Below are positions 48,107 through 56,188 of a DNA stretch of 64,000 nucleotides, piece by piece. The DNA comes from Gilliamella sp. N-G2 (GTDB taxonomy: Bacteria > Pseudomonadota > Gammaproteobacteria > Enterobacterales > Orbaceae): positions 1 to 64,000 of the forward strand of contig NZ_NAST01000002.1 of the NCBI RefSeq assembly GCF_002142215.1, given 5' to 3'. The first letter of the stretch is position 1. Every line of letters begins with the position of its first letter. The notes under the pieces are model-generated. The model did no database searches, was not told where the DNA came from, and was given only the letters and a program-made list of their open reading frames with translations. The position numbers and the translations under genes are program-made.

Positions 48107-48847
48107 TTACTCGCTATGATATATCGGAAAAATGGTTAGTGAGTTTTCGAGTGTGATTTTTTTCATAGAAATATGATAAAGTTGACTTAAATTACTTTCA
48201 GTTAAAAACTGTTCTGTTTTGCCATATTGATAATTATTTTCTTGTAATAATAATACCTGATTGGCTGCATACATAGCATGTGCTGGGTCATGTGTAGAAA
48301 AGATAATTGTCAGATTATGTTGTATTGCTAATGAAGTTAAAAGATTTAATATTTTCTGCTGATTATGAAGATCTAATGCAGTTGTTGGTTCATCTAGTAG
48401 TAATATTTCACATTGTGTTAATAATGCGCGCGCAATTAAAACAAGTTGTTTTTGTCCGCCAGAAAGTAATGAGAATGGTCTATGGATATGCTCTTTTAAT
48501 CCAAAGTTTGTTAATGTCTCATAGGCCAATTGCTTTGTTTCCTCATTAGGTTTTCCAAATAATCCCCATTGCTTGCTTCTCCCCATAACTACAACTTCCC
48601 ATACTTGATAGTCAATATTAAGAGAAAAATTTTGTGGAACAAAACCACATTGGCATACACAATCAATTTTCCCGGCAAAAGGGGGAATAATTCCCATTAA
48701 CGTTTTTAGTAAGGTACTCTTTCCTCGACCATTAACGCCTAAAATGGCAACAATATCATGATGATTCACTACCAGATCTAAAGGTGGTGTAATATCAATT
48801 TTATAGCCACAAATTAATTCATGAGTTGTTAAAATTGGTGATGACAT
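48107..48847 (-). CDS. molC: Molybdate/tungstate ABC transporter ATP-binding protein
   Basis: A 246-residue FecE/BtuD-type ATPase with Walker A GVNGRGKSTLLK near residue 37-48, the Q loop (CGFVPQNFSL), the signature LSGGQKQL, and Walker B ILLLDEPTTALD. Start is taken at 48847 (MSSPILTTHEL), one base after the molB stop; the in-frame extension upstream overlaps molB and has no homology. Together with molB it would energise uptake of the oxyanion captured by molA. The substrate is read from the ModE operator and the ModA-like partner. Confidence 0.9.
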   Translation of the reverse strand: MSSPILTTHELICGYKIDITPPLDLVVNHHDIVAILGVNGRGKSTLLKTLMGIIPPFAGKIDCVCQCGFVPQNFSLNIDYQVWEVVVMGRSKQWGLFGKPNEETKQLAYETLTNFGLKEHIHRPFSLLSGGQKQLVLIARALLTQCEILLLDEPTTALDLHNQQKILNLLTSLAIQHNLTIIFSTHDPAHAMYAANQVLLLQENNYQYGKTEQFLTESNLSQLYHISMKKITLENSLTIFPIYHSE

Positions 48848-48848
48848 A

Positions 48849-49862
48849 TTATGATCTCGAAAAAATTTGCTGACGTAATAATAAAACAAAGCAAGGTGCA
48901 CCGATTACTGCGGTAATAATACCTATCGGGATTTCGGCACTGTTAATTAAACGAGCGATATCATTAGTTATCATCATAAATCCGCCGCCTAACCAAAAAG
49001 CAATTGGTAGCAAGTATTGATGATTTTTACCAACTATTAATCGTGCAGCATGAGGAATGATTAATCCTATCCAACCGATACAACCACTAACCGCAACTTG
49101 GATGGATATAATAAACGTGCACAGTATTAAAATTAACCAACAAGAAAATAAAACAGATACCCCTAAACTTTTTGCTTCATTATCCCCTAAAGATAAAATA
49201 TTAATTCGCCAACTTAATCTAATTAAAAGCCAACTAACTAAACTGGTTGGCACTGCTAGTATAATTAATTTATTCCAGTTTGCTGTAGCAAAACTACCCA
49301 ATAACCAAAAGACAATACTGGGCAATTTTTCTTCGGTATCAGCTAAATATTGCATTAAACTAACTAAAGCACTAAAAAATCCACTAAGAATTAATCCCAC
49401 TAAGATTAATATGAGTAGATTGTTTTGTTTTAGGCCTTTAAGCAATACGAAAATAAACAGTAGTGTTGATAGACCAAATGAGAAAGACAGACCGAGTAAA
49501 CCAAATGTAGATAAGTTAAGTAAAATAGCTAAGGTACCTCCAAAAGCTGAACTTGAGGTTACACCTATGACATGAGGATCAACTAGAGGGTTATAAAATA
49601 AACCCTGTAACACCGCCCCACACAAGGCTAAACTAGCACCAGCAAAAAAAGCTAATAATATTCTCGGAATGCGAACCTGCCATATAATTTGTTGGTGAAT
49701 GATAAACGAATAATCTTGTTTTTTTGAAAAAGGTTGACTTAATATATTGAATATTTCAGAAACCGTTATTGAATAGTGTCCTAAAAAAAGCGAAAACAAG
49801 GCTAATCCTATCATAATAAAAATTAGCCCTATTAACGTTTTATTATACGATATTGATATCAT
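48849..49862 (-). CDS. molB: Molybdate/tungstate ABC transporter permease (FecCD/BtuC type)
   Basis: A 337-residue permease with about ten membrane segments and family motifs RIPRILLAFFAGASLALCGAV near residue 67, FYNPLVDPHVIGVTSSSAFGG, GWIGLIIPHAARLIVG and the C-terminal EIPIGIITAVIGAPCFVLLLR. It is of the type II importer class used for siderophores, heme, B12 and, in Haemophilus MolBC, molybdate and tungstate. It follows molA by 9 bp. Confidence 0.9.
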   Translation of the reverse strand: MISISYNKTLIGLIFIMIGLALFSLFLGHYSITVSEIFNILSQPFSKKQDYSFIIHQQIIWQVRIPRILLAFFAGASLALCGAVLQGLFYNPLVDPHVIGVTSSSAFGGTLAILLNLSTFGLLGLSFSFGLSTLLFIFVLLKGLKQNNLLILILVGLILSGFFSALVSLMQYLADTEEKLPSIVFWLLGSFATANWNKLIILAVPTSLVSWLLIRLSWRINILSLGDNEAKSLGVSVLFSCWLILILCTFIISIQVAVSGCIGWIGLIIPHAARLIVGKNHQYLLPIAFWLGGGFMMITNDIARLINSAEIPIGIITAVIGAPCFVLLLRQQIFSRS

Positions 49863-49871
49863 AGTTAATGA

Positions 49872-50924
49872 TCATATACCTTGATAATGTGTTCGATAAA
49901 ATTCTAAATAATATCTATCTGCTTGTTGTTGCATATCAATATCTTTAAATAAGTCAGGATAAAGTTTTTTAGCCATCCATAACTCGCCTATAGCTAATGC
50001 TTCCGGCATTGGGTAGCCCCAAGCTTTTGCATATTCCGGCATTAAATAAACCCGTTTATTTTTAACTGCATCAATATTTTGCCACAAACTGTCAGCTAAA
50101 ATAGTATCTACAACTTGTGGATATCTATTTTGTACGAAAATAACTTGTGGATTCCATTGCATAACATCTTCAATGGTTACTTGCTTATATCCTTGTATGG
50201 TTTTGGCTGCAACATTGCTTGCACCCGCATGCTCCATCATTAAACCGGTGTATTTACCTGAACCATATGTCGTTAGATCTGGATTAGCCATATATACGCG
50301 AATTCGTTTTTCTGTAGGAATGTTTTTTAAGCGGTCGGTGACGAGTTGTCTATTTTTAAATGTATAGTCAATCAATGCTTCTGCTTCTTTATTGGCATTT
50401 AATACATGACCAATTAATAAAATACCTTCTTTTAACCCTTCATTATAAGTAGTTTCCTCATCAACCATTATTGGATTAATTTTGTCAGCTTCAGAAGAAA
50501 TATCTTTGCGTAAGGATATCGCAATAACAGGAATATCAAGTTTTTCAATTTGCTCAATAACTTCTTTAGGAGCGTAATTGGCCAAGAACACTACTTGTGG
50601 TTTAAGTGCTAACAGGCTTTCTATATTGACAGAAGTTAAGTCACCAGGCATTGGCATGTTAGCTAAATTAGGCGCTAATTTTACGAAATCCTTTCCTAAT
50701 AACTTTTGCCAAGACGAAAGTACTCCAACAACTGTATCTTGACGGTTAAGTTGGACTATCAAATTTAAAGTTTGATGTTGTAAAACAACTGCTCTATCAA
50801 TTTTATCAGGAACCTCAATGGTTCGATTTAACTGATCTGTAATCAATTTTGCTTTTGAGGTGAAACTGATCAGAAGTAGTAGGATAAGTAAAAGTGGGGT
50901 CAACTGTTTAATGTGTCTTTTCAT
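49872..50924 (-). CDS. molA: Molybdate/tungstate ABC transporter periplasmic binding protein
   Basis: A 350-residue class III (BtuF/FepB-like) binding protein with an N-terminal signal peptide (MKRHIKQLTPLLLILLLL then SFTSKA, cleavage after about residue 25). Its features are LNRTIEVPDKIDRAVVLQ, ESLLALKPQVVFLANYAP and a long helix linking two lobes. The start at 50924 is preferred: GGAA lies six bases upstream and it gives a clean signal peptide. In-frame ATGs at 50936 and 51002 do not. Iron or heme uptake would be the default call for this fold, but the ModE operator upstream and the ModA-like fourth gene point to molybdate. Confidence 0.85.
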   Translation of the reverse strand: MKRHIKQLTPLLLILLLLISFTSKAKLITDQLNRTIEVPDKIDRAVVLQHQTLNLIVQLNRQDTVVGVLSSWQKLLGKDFVKLAPNLANMPMPGDLTSVNIESLLALKPQVVFLANYAPKEVIEQIEKLDIPVIAISLRKDISSEADKINPIMVDEETTYNEGLKEGILLIGHVLNANKEAEALIDYTFKNRQLVTDRLKNIPTEKRIRVYMANPDLTTYGSGKYTGLMMEHAGASNVAAKTIQGYKQVTIEDVMQWNPQVIFVQNRYPQVVDTILADSLWQNIDAVKNKRVYLMPEYAKAWGYPMPEALAIGELWMAKKLYPDLFKDIDMQQQADRYYLEFYRTHYQGI

Positions 50925-50957
50925 CAGATATTCCATGCTATAAAAATGTATTACCTT

Positions 50958-50985
50958 ATCGTTATATATTTTATAATATAACGAA
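50958..50985 (-). promoter_or_regulatory. ModE operator upstream of molA
   Basis: ATCGTTATATA (50958-50968), 6 bp, then AATATAACGAA (50975-50985). The core is a perfect inverted repeat CGTTATAT (50960-50967) with ATATAACG (50976-50983). This matches the known ModE consensus ATCGnTATATA-N6-TATATAACGAT except at the two outer bases of the right arm. It lies 34 bp before the molA start, where molybdate-bound ModE would block transcription. Confidence 0.82.
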
Positions 50986-51070
50986 TTATGAAAATAATCC
51001 AATAATTGAAGAATAGCATAGAATAATATTAAGAAATTAATATTGATATGTGTAATTATATCAATGAAAG

Positions 51071-51096
51071 AGCGGTAATTATTACCGCTTTTTTAT
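51071..51096. terminator. Hairpin between the lipoprotein set and molA
   Basis: A palindromic stem of 7-9 bp (51071-51079 with 51081-51089) with a good T tract on the plus strand and only CTTTC on the minus strand. The genes on both sides are on the minus strand, so it either works weakly for the lipoprotein operon or stops antisense transcription from the mol side. Confidence 0.5.
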
Positions 51097-51115
51097 AAAG
51101 AAATAATTAGATTAG

Positions 51116-51772
51116 TTATTTTTGTTTAGCATAAGGACCATATAAAATCCCGTTACTTTTTACTGGATTTGGTGTAAATAAACGAGCCGCTGCGATGCTT
51201 GATATTGCTACACTACGATCTCTTACAGTATCACTTATTTGAGTGATAGCTGCAGAAATTAACATACCTAATAAACTATTATTTGATTGTTGGCTTTCAA
51301 GACTAGAAGCCGTAGCACTACCTGTCCAAATAACTTTTCCAGTTCGAGCATCGAGTAGTTTTGCTTCTAATGTTACACGTGTATCACTCTGGATCACTTG
51401 ATAATTAGTTCCATAGTTTTGCACATTAATATATAAAACTGCATCAGGATTAAAGGTCTGCTGTAATTTAGATAAACTAACTGCTTGAATATCATTAGCT
51501 ACCGTTAAACCATTTTGTTTAAATACTTCATCAGTAAACATAACAGGGAAAACATAATAACCCGCTTCAGCTAAAGGTAAGGTTACTTGAGATAAAACCC
51601 CATAACTCGCATTGATTTCATTTGAGTGATTGACTGGTAATAAAACTAAAATTGAAGCAGGTTTACTTTCTTTAAATGCTGTATAGTCATAACTTTCTTT
51701 ATTTACGGTACATCCGGCCAACATAAAGAGCCCCAGAAATGTTCCGAGTAGAGCAATAAATTTATTATTCAT
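51116..51772 (-). CDS. DUF799 / GNA1162-family lipoprotein
   Basis: A 218-residue lipoprotein with a lipobox at residues 18-21 (LAGC, Cys21) after a hydrophobic signal. The body (ASILVLLPVNHSNEINASYGVLSQV, ALLYINVQNYGT-like strand, ARTGKVIWTGSATASS) matches the GNA1162/DUF799 family. That family, known from the Neisseria surface antigen GNA1162, resembles TolB N-terminal or ABC auxiliary folds. Function is unknown. It is the third gene of a set with a CsgG-like and a DUF4810 lipoprotein, starting 3 bp after the latter, which suggests one complex in the outer membrane. Confidence 0.87.
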   Translation of the reverse strand: MNNKFIALLGTFLGLFMLAGCTVNKESYDYTAFKESKPASILVLLPVNHSNEINASYGVLSQVTLPLAEAGYYVFPVMFTDEVFKQNGLTVANDIQAVSLSKLQQTFNPDAVLYINVQNYGTNYQVIQSDTRVTLEAKLLDARTGKVIWTGSATASSLESQQSNNSLLGMLISAAITQISDTVRDRSVAISSIAAARLFTPNPVKSNGILYGPYAKQK

Positions 51773-51775
51773 TGA

Positions 51776-52135
51776 TTATTTCCCTTGATATTTTCTTTCA
51801 ATAAAATCAATAAAGTGTTTTGATTCAGGGAAAAGTGTTTTTTCCTTTTCAAATTGTTCAAAAGCTTTATTTGTATCACCAGATGTTGCATATAGCAAAC
51901 CTAAATGAGCATATAATCCTGGTGGTACAGATTTATTAGTTGATTTAGCTCTTTCTATAGTTTTTTCTAAATCTTGAATCTGCTCAGTGTAGCCACTTTT
52001 ATCTGATTGAGTATAGTTATAAAGTATTTCTTGATAGTCACCCCAGTAATAAATAGTATTAGATGATTGACAACCATTTAATACAAATAATATTCCTGCG
52101 AACAATAAATATATAAAGTATTGTTTTTTTAACAT
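51776..52135 (-). CDS. DUF4810-family lipoprotein with TPR-like repeat
   Basis: A 119-residue lipoprotein. The signal MLKKQYFIYLLFAGILFVLNGC gives the lipid-modified Cys22. The rest contains YYWGDYQEILYNY, a DUF4810 hallmark, and a TPR-like helical pair (PPGLYAHLGLLYATSGDTNKAFEQFEKEKTLFP). The start at 52135 follows AAGGAT at a good distance; longer in-frame starts do not give a lipoprotein signal. Middle gene of the CsgG-DUF4810-DUF799 set, 31 bp after the CsgG-like gene. Function unknown; probably a partner that binds the other two. Confidence 0.85.
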   Translation of the reverse strand: MLKKQYFIYLLFAGILFVLNGCQSSNTIYYWGDYQEILYNYTQSDKSGYTEQIQDLEKTIERAKSTNKSVPPGLYAHLGLLYATSGDTNKAFEQFEKEKTLFPESKHFIDFIERKYQGK

Positions 52136-52166
52136 TGTTATGATCCTTATATCATTAACGTTCATT

Positions 52167-52838
52167 TTATTTGGTATTAGGTTTCCAGTCGCCGCTATCT
52201 AACCCTCTGACTAAATTATTAATTGCTTCTCTAATAGCCAAATCTAATACTTTGCCATTTAAAGTAGAGTCATAATTTGCTTTACCGCCAAATCCAACTA
52301 CTTCACGATTGGATAGGCTATATTCACCGGATCCTTGTACTGAATAGGCTACTTGAGATGTTCGGATATCAATTATGTTCAAACTTACTTTTGCATAAGC
52401 AATTTGTTCCTTACCTTTACCAAGGATTCCCCATAGTTGATGATCACCAACTTCTTTTCGACCAAACTCTGTTACATCACCAGAAATGATATAATTTGCA
52501 CCGATCACGTTTTGCTTTTGTTTTCTATATTTAGCTTCAGTTGCTAATTCTTGCATGTTAGTTCTATCTAGAACATTAAAACGATTGGTTTGTTGTAAGT
52601 GACTGATAAGCAATGTCTTTGATTGATTGCCCAATTTATCTACACCATCAGAAAAAATACCATTTTGATAACTTGAACGATTTTCAAATTTACCTACAGC
52701 AATATTGGTTTTAACACCATTATAATTTGAATGATAGCTATTTACAGTTGGTGATTCGATTGTTCTCGAAGATTCTTTAGCACAGCCAAATAATAGACCA
52801 CTAAAAATTATAACTCCTAACAACTTATTGATTTCCAT
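52167..52838 (-). CDS. CsgG-family lipoprotein
   Basis: A 223-residue outer-membrane lipoprotein. The signal ends in LLFGC, and the CsgG-like domain shows IAVGKFENRSSYQNGIFSDG, LGNQSKTLLISHLQQTNRFNVLDR, GANYIISGDVTEFG and ISQVAYSVQGSGEYSL-like strands. CsgG itself forms the curli secretion pore, but no csgA, B, E or F is present. The ATG at 52838 is six bases after AAGGA; a neighbouring ATG at 52841 is too close to it. First gene of the three-lipoprotein set. Whether it forms a pore is not clear from sequence. Confidence 0.87.
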   Translation of the reverse strand: MEINKLLGVIIFSGLLFGCAKESSRTIESPTVNSYHSNYNGVKTNIAVGKFENRSSYQNGIFSDGVDKLGNQSKTLLISHLQQTNRFNVLDRTNMQELATEAKYRKQKQNVIGANYIISGDVTEFGRKEVGDHQLWGILGKGKEQIAYAKVSLNIIDIRTSQVAYSVQGSGEYSLSNREVVGFGGKANYDSTLNGKVLDLAIREAINNLVRGLDSGDWKPNTK

Positions 52839-53074
52839 CATTATTCCTTGTGTTTTTAATATAGTATTACTGCATAATTGAATGTTATGAGAATAAAATA
52901 ATTTATTATTAATAATGGTTATCAATAACTATTTTACAATTATTGTTTTATTTAATGATTTAGATTTTTAATTAGCTTTTTTTATTATTCCACAGTATTA
53001 GTAATGATAAATAATTTATAATTAAAGATAGTTATTTAAGGAAAGAAAATATATATAAAAATAACATATGGTGG

Positions 53075-53115
53075 TTAAAAAACCCTTCCCTCAAAAAATT
53101 TTTAAGGAAAGAGTT
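53075..53115 (-). terminator. Terminator after the 53122-53706 lipoprotein gene
   Basis: On the minus strand an 11-bp stem with three G-T pairs (53105-53115 with 53081-53091) is followed by TTTTTT. It separates this gene from the CsgG-like operon downstream. Confidence 0.72.
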
Positions 53116-53121
53116 GGGGGA

Positions 53122-53706
53122 TTAGCGTAATAAGCAAGCTTGAATTTTATCGACTTCGTTATTAAGCGCTTCAATAACTAAATCTGGGTGGACTCTTTCT
53201 ATGGTTTTTACATTTTCAAAACCCTCATTGCTAAAAGAACCAGTATTCTGCTGAGCTTGTTTGATATTGCTAAATAAATAACGGACATTATTGGAATTGC
53301 GGGTTGTAGTTAAAGTATAACTGACAAAATATTTAGATTGTGACTGATAACTAGTAACAGCATTGGCAACAATGTTATTTCCTTCAACTAATTTGATGGT
53401 TTCTCCACCATTGATAGTAATGGCTTGTTGGGTTGGCATATTATAATATGACCACCAAGCAGAACCTAAATAGTTTTCACTGTTCAAAACTACTGGGCTA
53501 TTATCAAGTTCTTGTGCTATACAGAGTGATAATGAAGAACGAAGTAAGGCAATAGGACGAGAAGTACTGTATTTATTTATAATATCTTCTCCCGAAGAGT
53601 TTTGCGCGATCTCCACACCTTGCGTTTTATAGATTGACTGCATTTTGTGAGAAGCACAACTAGTTAACAACGTGACTAGAACAGTAAAACCAATTAACTT
53701 TCTCAT
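53122..53706 (-). CDS. Hypothetical lipoprotein, 194 residues
   Basis: The N-terminus MRKLIGFTVLVTLLTSC is a lipoprotein signal with Cys17. The mature part (RPIALLRSSLSLCIAQELDNSPVVLN, a serine- and asparagine-rich middle, and EALNNEVDKIQACLLR) has two further Cys that could form a disulfide. I do not recognise the family. It has its own terminator and lies 280 bp upstream of the CsgG-like set on the same strand. It may belong functionally with that set, but this is only proximity. Confidence 0.78.
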   Translation of the reverse strand: MRKLIGFTVLVTLLTSCASHKMQSIYKTQGVEIAQNSSGEDIINKYSTSRPIALLRSSLSLCIAQELDNSPVVLNSENYLGSAWWSYYNMPTQQAITINGGETIKLVEGNNIVANAVTSYQSQSKYFVSYTLTTTRNSNNVRYLFSNIKQAQQNTGSFSNEGFENVKTIERVHPDLVIEALNNEVDKIQACLLR

Positions 53707-53861
53707 AACTCATCCTTTATTCGTCAGATTAGTATAATTCTATATGGTTATACAAGGATTTACCAGTATTTAGAAGAGAAGGGTATAAATATTTTTAGTT
53801 CTGGAAGCTATCAAAAAATAGATTATTTATTACATTAGAAGATTAATTATGGTTTTGCAGG

Positions 53862-53893
53862 AAAATGAGAGAAGTTTGTCCTTCTCTCATTTT
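53862..53893 (-). terminator. Terminator after the RfaY-like gene
   Basis: A perfect 13-bp stem (53862-53874 with 53881-53893) with a 6-nt loop; the ends are A/T so that both strands finish in TTTT. It lies 5 bp after the stop of the minus-strand kinase gene. Confidence 0.75.
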
Positions 53894-53898
53894 CATTA

Positions 53899-54561
53899 TT
53901 AATCCTCTTTGCCACGAATTTTTCGTGATAATCGTTTAAACCCGTGAGTGAATTTTTTAATGGCCATTGCCATAACCGGTACTTTTATCTTAATACCAAA
54001 ACGTTCGCGTAATTCGATGGCATCATTAGCTTTAGTTAGCCAAATGAAACCAGAGTTGGTTAAGTCGATAGCTTTGATTTTACCTTCAGGTGTTAAAATA
54101 AAATTACCACCATGAACATCGTTAGAAACCAGATTATAGCTATGTAACTTCTCAATGCAGTCTTTTATCTGTTCACCATAGGTTTTCATCTCTTCCCATT
54201 TTAAAGAGCGGCCTTCAATAAAATTGAAAATCATATAATGGCGTTTAGTCACTTTATCAAATGCAACCAGATAAAGTTCATAAGCAATATCACATTTGTC
54301 TAAAGCGATTTTGGCTAACTTGTGAATTAAATTGAAATAAAAATCACCAGTAAGTTTGGCAATCAAACGACGCTCTAAGCGGTGTTCAACCCCGCCATCA
54401 ATTTTAAAAATGAATTTGCTTTGACCGTGATCGATTAAATAGGTATATCGCTCAATTCTATCACTTGGATCGAGTAATTCATGATGGCCTTCTTCTGCCA
54501 AAAATTGGTCAAAAAGATCTAGATAATTGATTTCGTCGTTTTCTACGTAGGCAAATTTCAT
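53899..54561 (-). CDS. RfaY/WaaY-like lipopolysaccharide core heptose kinase family protein
   Basis: A 220-residue protein with a compact kinase-like fold. It has a nucleotide-lobe strand (SKFIFKIDGG), the catalytic loop NDVHGGNFILTPEG, and the metal-binding IDLTNSG, in the same spacing as E. coli RfaY, which phosphorylates heptose II of the LPS inner core. The C-terminal 25 residues are basic (FKRLSRKIRGK). The ATG at 54561 is used; an in-frame TTG at 54603 would add 14 residues and cannot be excluded. It is isolated from any other LPS core gene, so substrate assignment is tentative. Confidence 0.75.
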   Translation of the reverse strand: MKFAYVENDEINYLDLFDQFLAEEGHHELLDPSDRIERYTYLIDHGQSKFIFKIDGGVEHRLERRLIAKLTGDFYFNLIHKLAKIALDKCDIAYELYLVAFDKVTKRHYMIFNFIEGRSLKWEEMKTYGEQIKDCIEKLHSYNLVSNDVHGGNFILTPEGKIKAIDLTNSGFIWLTKANDAIELRERFGIKIKVPVMAMAIKKFTHGFKRLSRKIRGKED

Positions 54562-54868
54562 GTTGCCACGTTCAATTTCAATAATTTTTGCAAAGTTATT
54601 CAAATTTTGTAGTCCTAAGATAGATCAAAAAATTAAGTTATCTTAAACATTATCCCTATTAAAGTAAATCCATCAATCTTATTAAAACAAACATCAAAGT
54701 TATATTCTTACTTACATTTTAATAATGATTGAGCTTTAACAAAACTTAATTGATAGGAAATGAATTTTGAAAATAGTGTTAATCATTCGATTTTAATAGA
54801 AAAATCTATACTTCACGATTGATTAAAATTAACTTAATATGATTATAATTATATTTTTAATCTTTTTT

Positions 54869-55183
54869 ATGCAAACAAAAGCAACTATATGGTTCTTATA
54901 TATCATCCGAACCGCAAAACAATCATTGTATACCGGTATTACTACTGACGTAGTTCGTCGTTTACATCAACATCAGATGGGTAAAGGGGCGAAACATTTA
55001 AAAGGACATCAGGATCTCACTGTTGTTTACCTGTTGAGTGTAGGGGAAGGGGAGAGATCTACCGCCTTGAAATTAGAATATCGTATCAAGCAGTTATCTA
55101 AAATTCAAAAAGAAAAGCTGGTTTTATTATCGCCAAATTTAGATGAGTTATTCACTTTTTTGAATCTAAAAAAGATTGAATAG
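54869..55183 (+). CDS. yhbQ: GIY-YIG domain protein YhbQ
   Basis: A 104-residue protein of the UPF0213 group, an isolated GIY-YIG nuclease-like domain. [29 protein letters not shown] (motif Y..YTGIT...R) occupies residues 8-36, then [10 protein letters not shown], and [17 protein letters not shown] with the conserved Glu. E. coli YhbQ is almost the same in length. It has nuclease activity reported for some members, but the physiological role is unclear. The ATG at 54869 fits the family start; an ATG at 54839 would add a hydrophobic run without homology. Convergent with srkA, 9 bp away. Confidence 0.88.
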   Translation: MQTKATIWFLYIIRTAKQSLYTGITTDVVRRLHQHQMGKGAKHLKGHQDLTVVYLLSVGEGERSTALKLEYRIKQLSKIQKEKLVLLSPNLDELFTFLNLKKIE

Positions 55184-55192
55184 TATTTAAGT

Positions 55193-56179
55193 TTACATTA
55201 TTGATATTAACTTTAATGATGGTGCTTTAATTGCTTCAATTTGTTGGTTAAATTGCTTTAACTGTTGTTGCCAAAAATCAATATCAGTTAACCAAGGGAA
55301 GGCACGAGGAAAAGCTGGATCTTGCCAACGTTGAATAATCCATGCCAGATGGTGCACAATTCGCATTGCTCGTAATGGTTCGATTAATTTCAATTGGTTA
55401 TTATCAAATAGGAAAAATTCCTCATAAAGTTCAATAAAACTGGATAATTGAATTCTCTGCTGTTGTTGATCACCATTGAGTAGCATCCAGATATCTTGAA
55501 TTGCTGGACCGTTTCTCGCATCATCAAAGTCAACCAAGATGGCTTTATCCCGCCATAAAATATTTCCGGGATGACAATCGGCATGTAGTCGAATTGGTTG
55601 CCAATCGTTATGCCAATGTTGTTCAACAGTTTTAATTAAATCACGGAGGATGATGTTAAGATCTGTTTGGATTTTATTAGGAATGATGGCGTTAGATAAC
55701 AAAATTTCTTGAGGTTGATAAAGATATTCTTGCAAACCTATGGTTGGACGATGGTCAAAAGGTTGTTTTGCGCCAATTTGATGAATCCGACCGAGCATAG
55801 TTGCAACTGAATCAAATTGATCTAAATTATCGGTTTCATACTGCCTTGCGCCAACACTTGGAAATAATGCAAATAGATAGCCTTGATATTCATGCACGGT
55901 ATTATTATTAATTGTTGTTGGTGCAATGGCTGGAATATCGGCTTGGACTAATTGCTGAGTAAATTGATGTTCTTCAATAATTTGTAATTTATTCCAGCGA
56001 TGAGGACGATAATATTTAACGACATAACGAGTGCGATTTTCATCAGAAAATTGATATACACGATTTTCATAACTATTTAAAGCCGTAAGGCCTGAATCAA
56101 CGTAGATACCTATGGCGGCTAAGCTATCAAGAATCAGTTCCGGCGTTAATGTTTGGAAAGAAAATGCACTGTTATTCAT
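55193..56179 (-). CDS. srkA: Stress response kinase A (YihE)
   Basis: A Ser/Thr protein kinase of the choline-kinase-like fold that counters stress-induced death in E. coli. The 328-residue protein begins FSFQTLTPELILDSLAAIGI and has ALNSYENRVYQFSDENRTRYVVKYYRP (nucleotide lobe). The catalytic HADCHPGNILW and metal-binding LVDFDDARNGPAIQDIWML follow, then MRIVHHLAWIIQRWQDPAFP near the end. In E. coli it precedes dsbA, which is absent here. It follows engB by 9 bp and is probably cotranscribed with it. Confidence 0.94.
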   Translation of the reverse strand: MNNSAFSFQTLTPELILDSLAAIGIYVDSGLTALNSYENRVYQFSDENRTRYVVKYYRPHRWNKLQIIEEHQFTQQLVQADIPAIAPTTINNNTVHEYQGYLFALFPSVGARQYETDNLDQFDSVATMLGRIHQIGAKQPFDHRPTIGLQEYLYQPQEILLSNAIIPNKIQTDLNIILRDLIKTVEQHWHNDWQPIRLHADCHPGNILWRDKAILVDFDDARNGPAIQDIWMLLNGDQQQQRIQLSSFIELYEEFFLFDNNQLKLIEPLRAMRIVHHLAWIIQRWQDPAFPRAFPWLTDIDFWQQQLKQFNQQIEAIKAPSLKLISIM

Positions 56180-56188
56180 AATGTTCCA

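Noticed and set aside
49057-49575. 172-codon plus-strand reading frame over molB
   Set aside because: Antisense of a clearly conserved permease with full family motifs; no start context.
49872-50924. Siderophore, heme or vitamin B12 binding protein
   Set aside because: The fold allows it, but no Fur box or TonB receptor is nearby, whereas a ModE palindrome and a ModA-like gene are.
52167-52838. Curli secretion locus
   Set aside because: Only a CsgG-family lipoprotein is present; no CsgA/B repeats, CsgE, CsgF or CsgD-like regulator are found around it.
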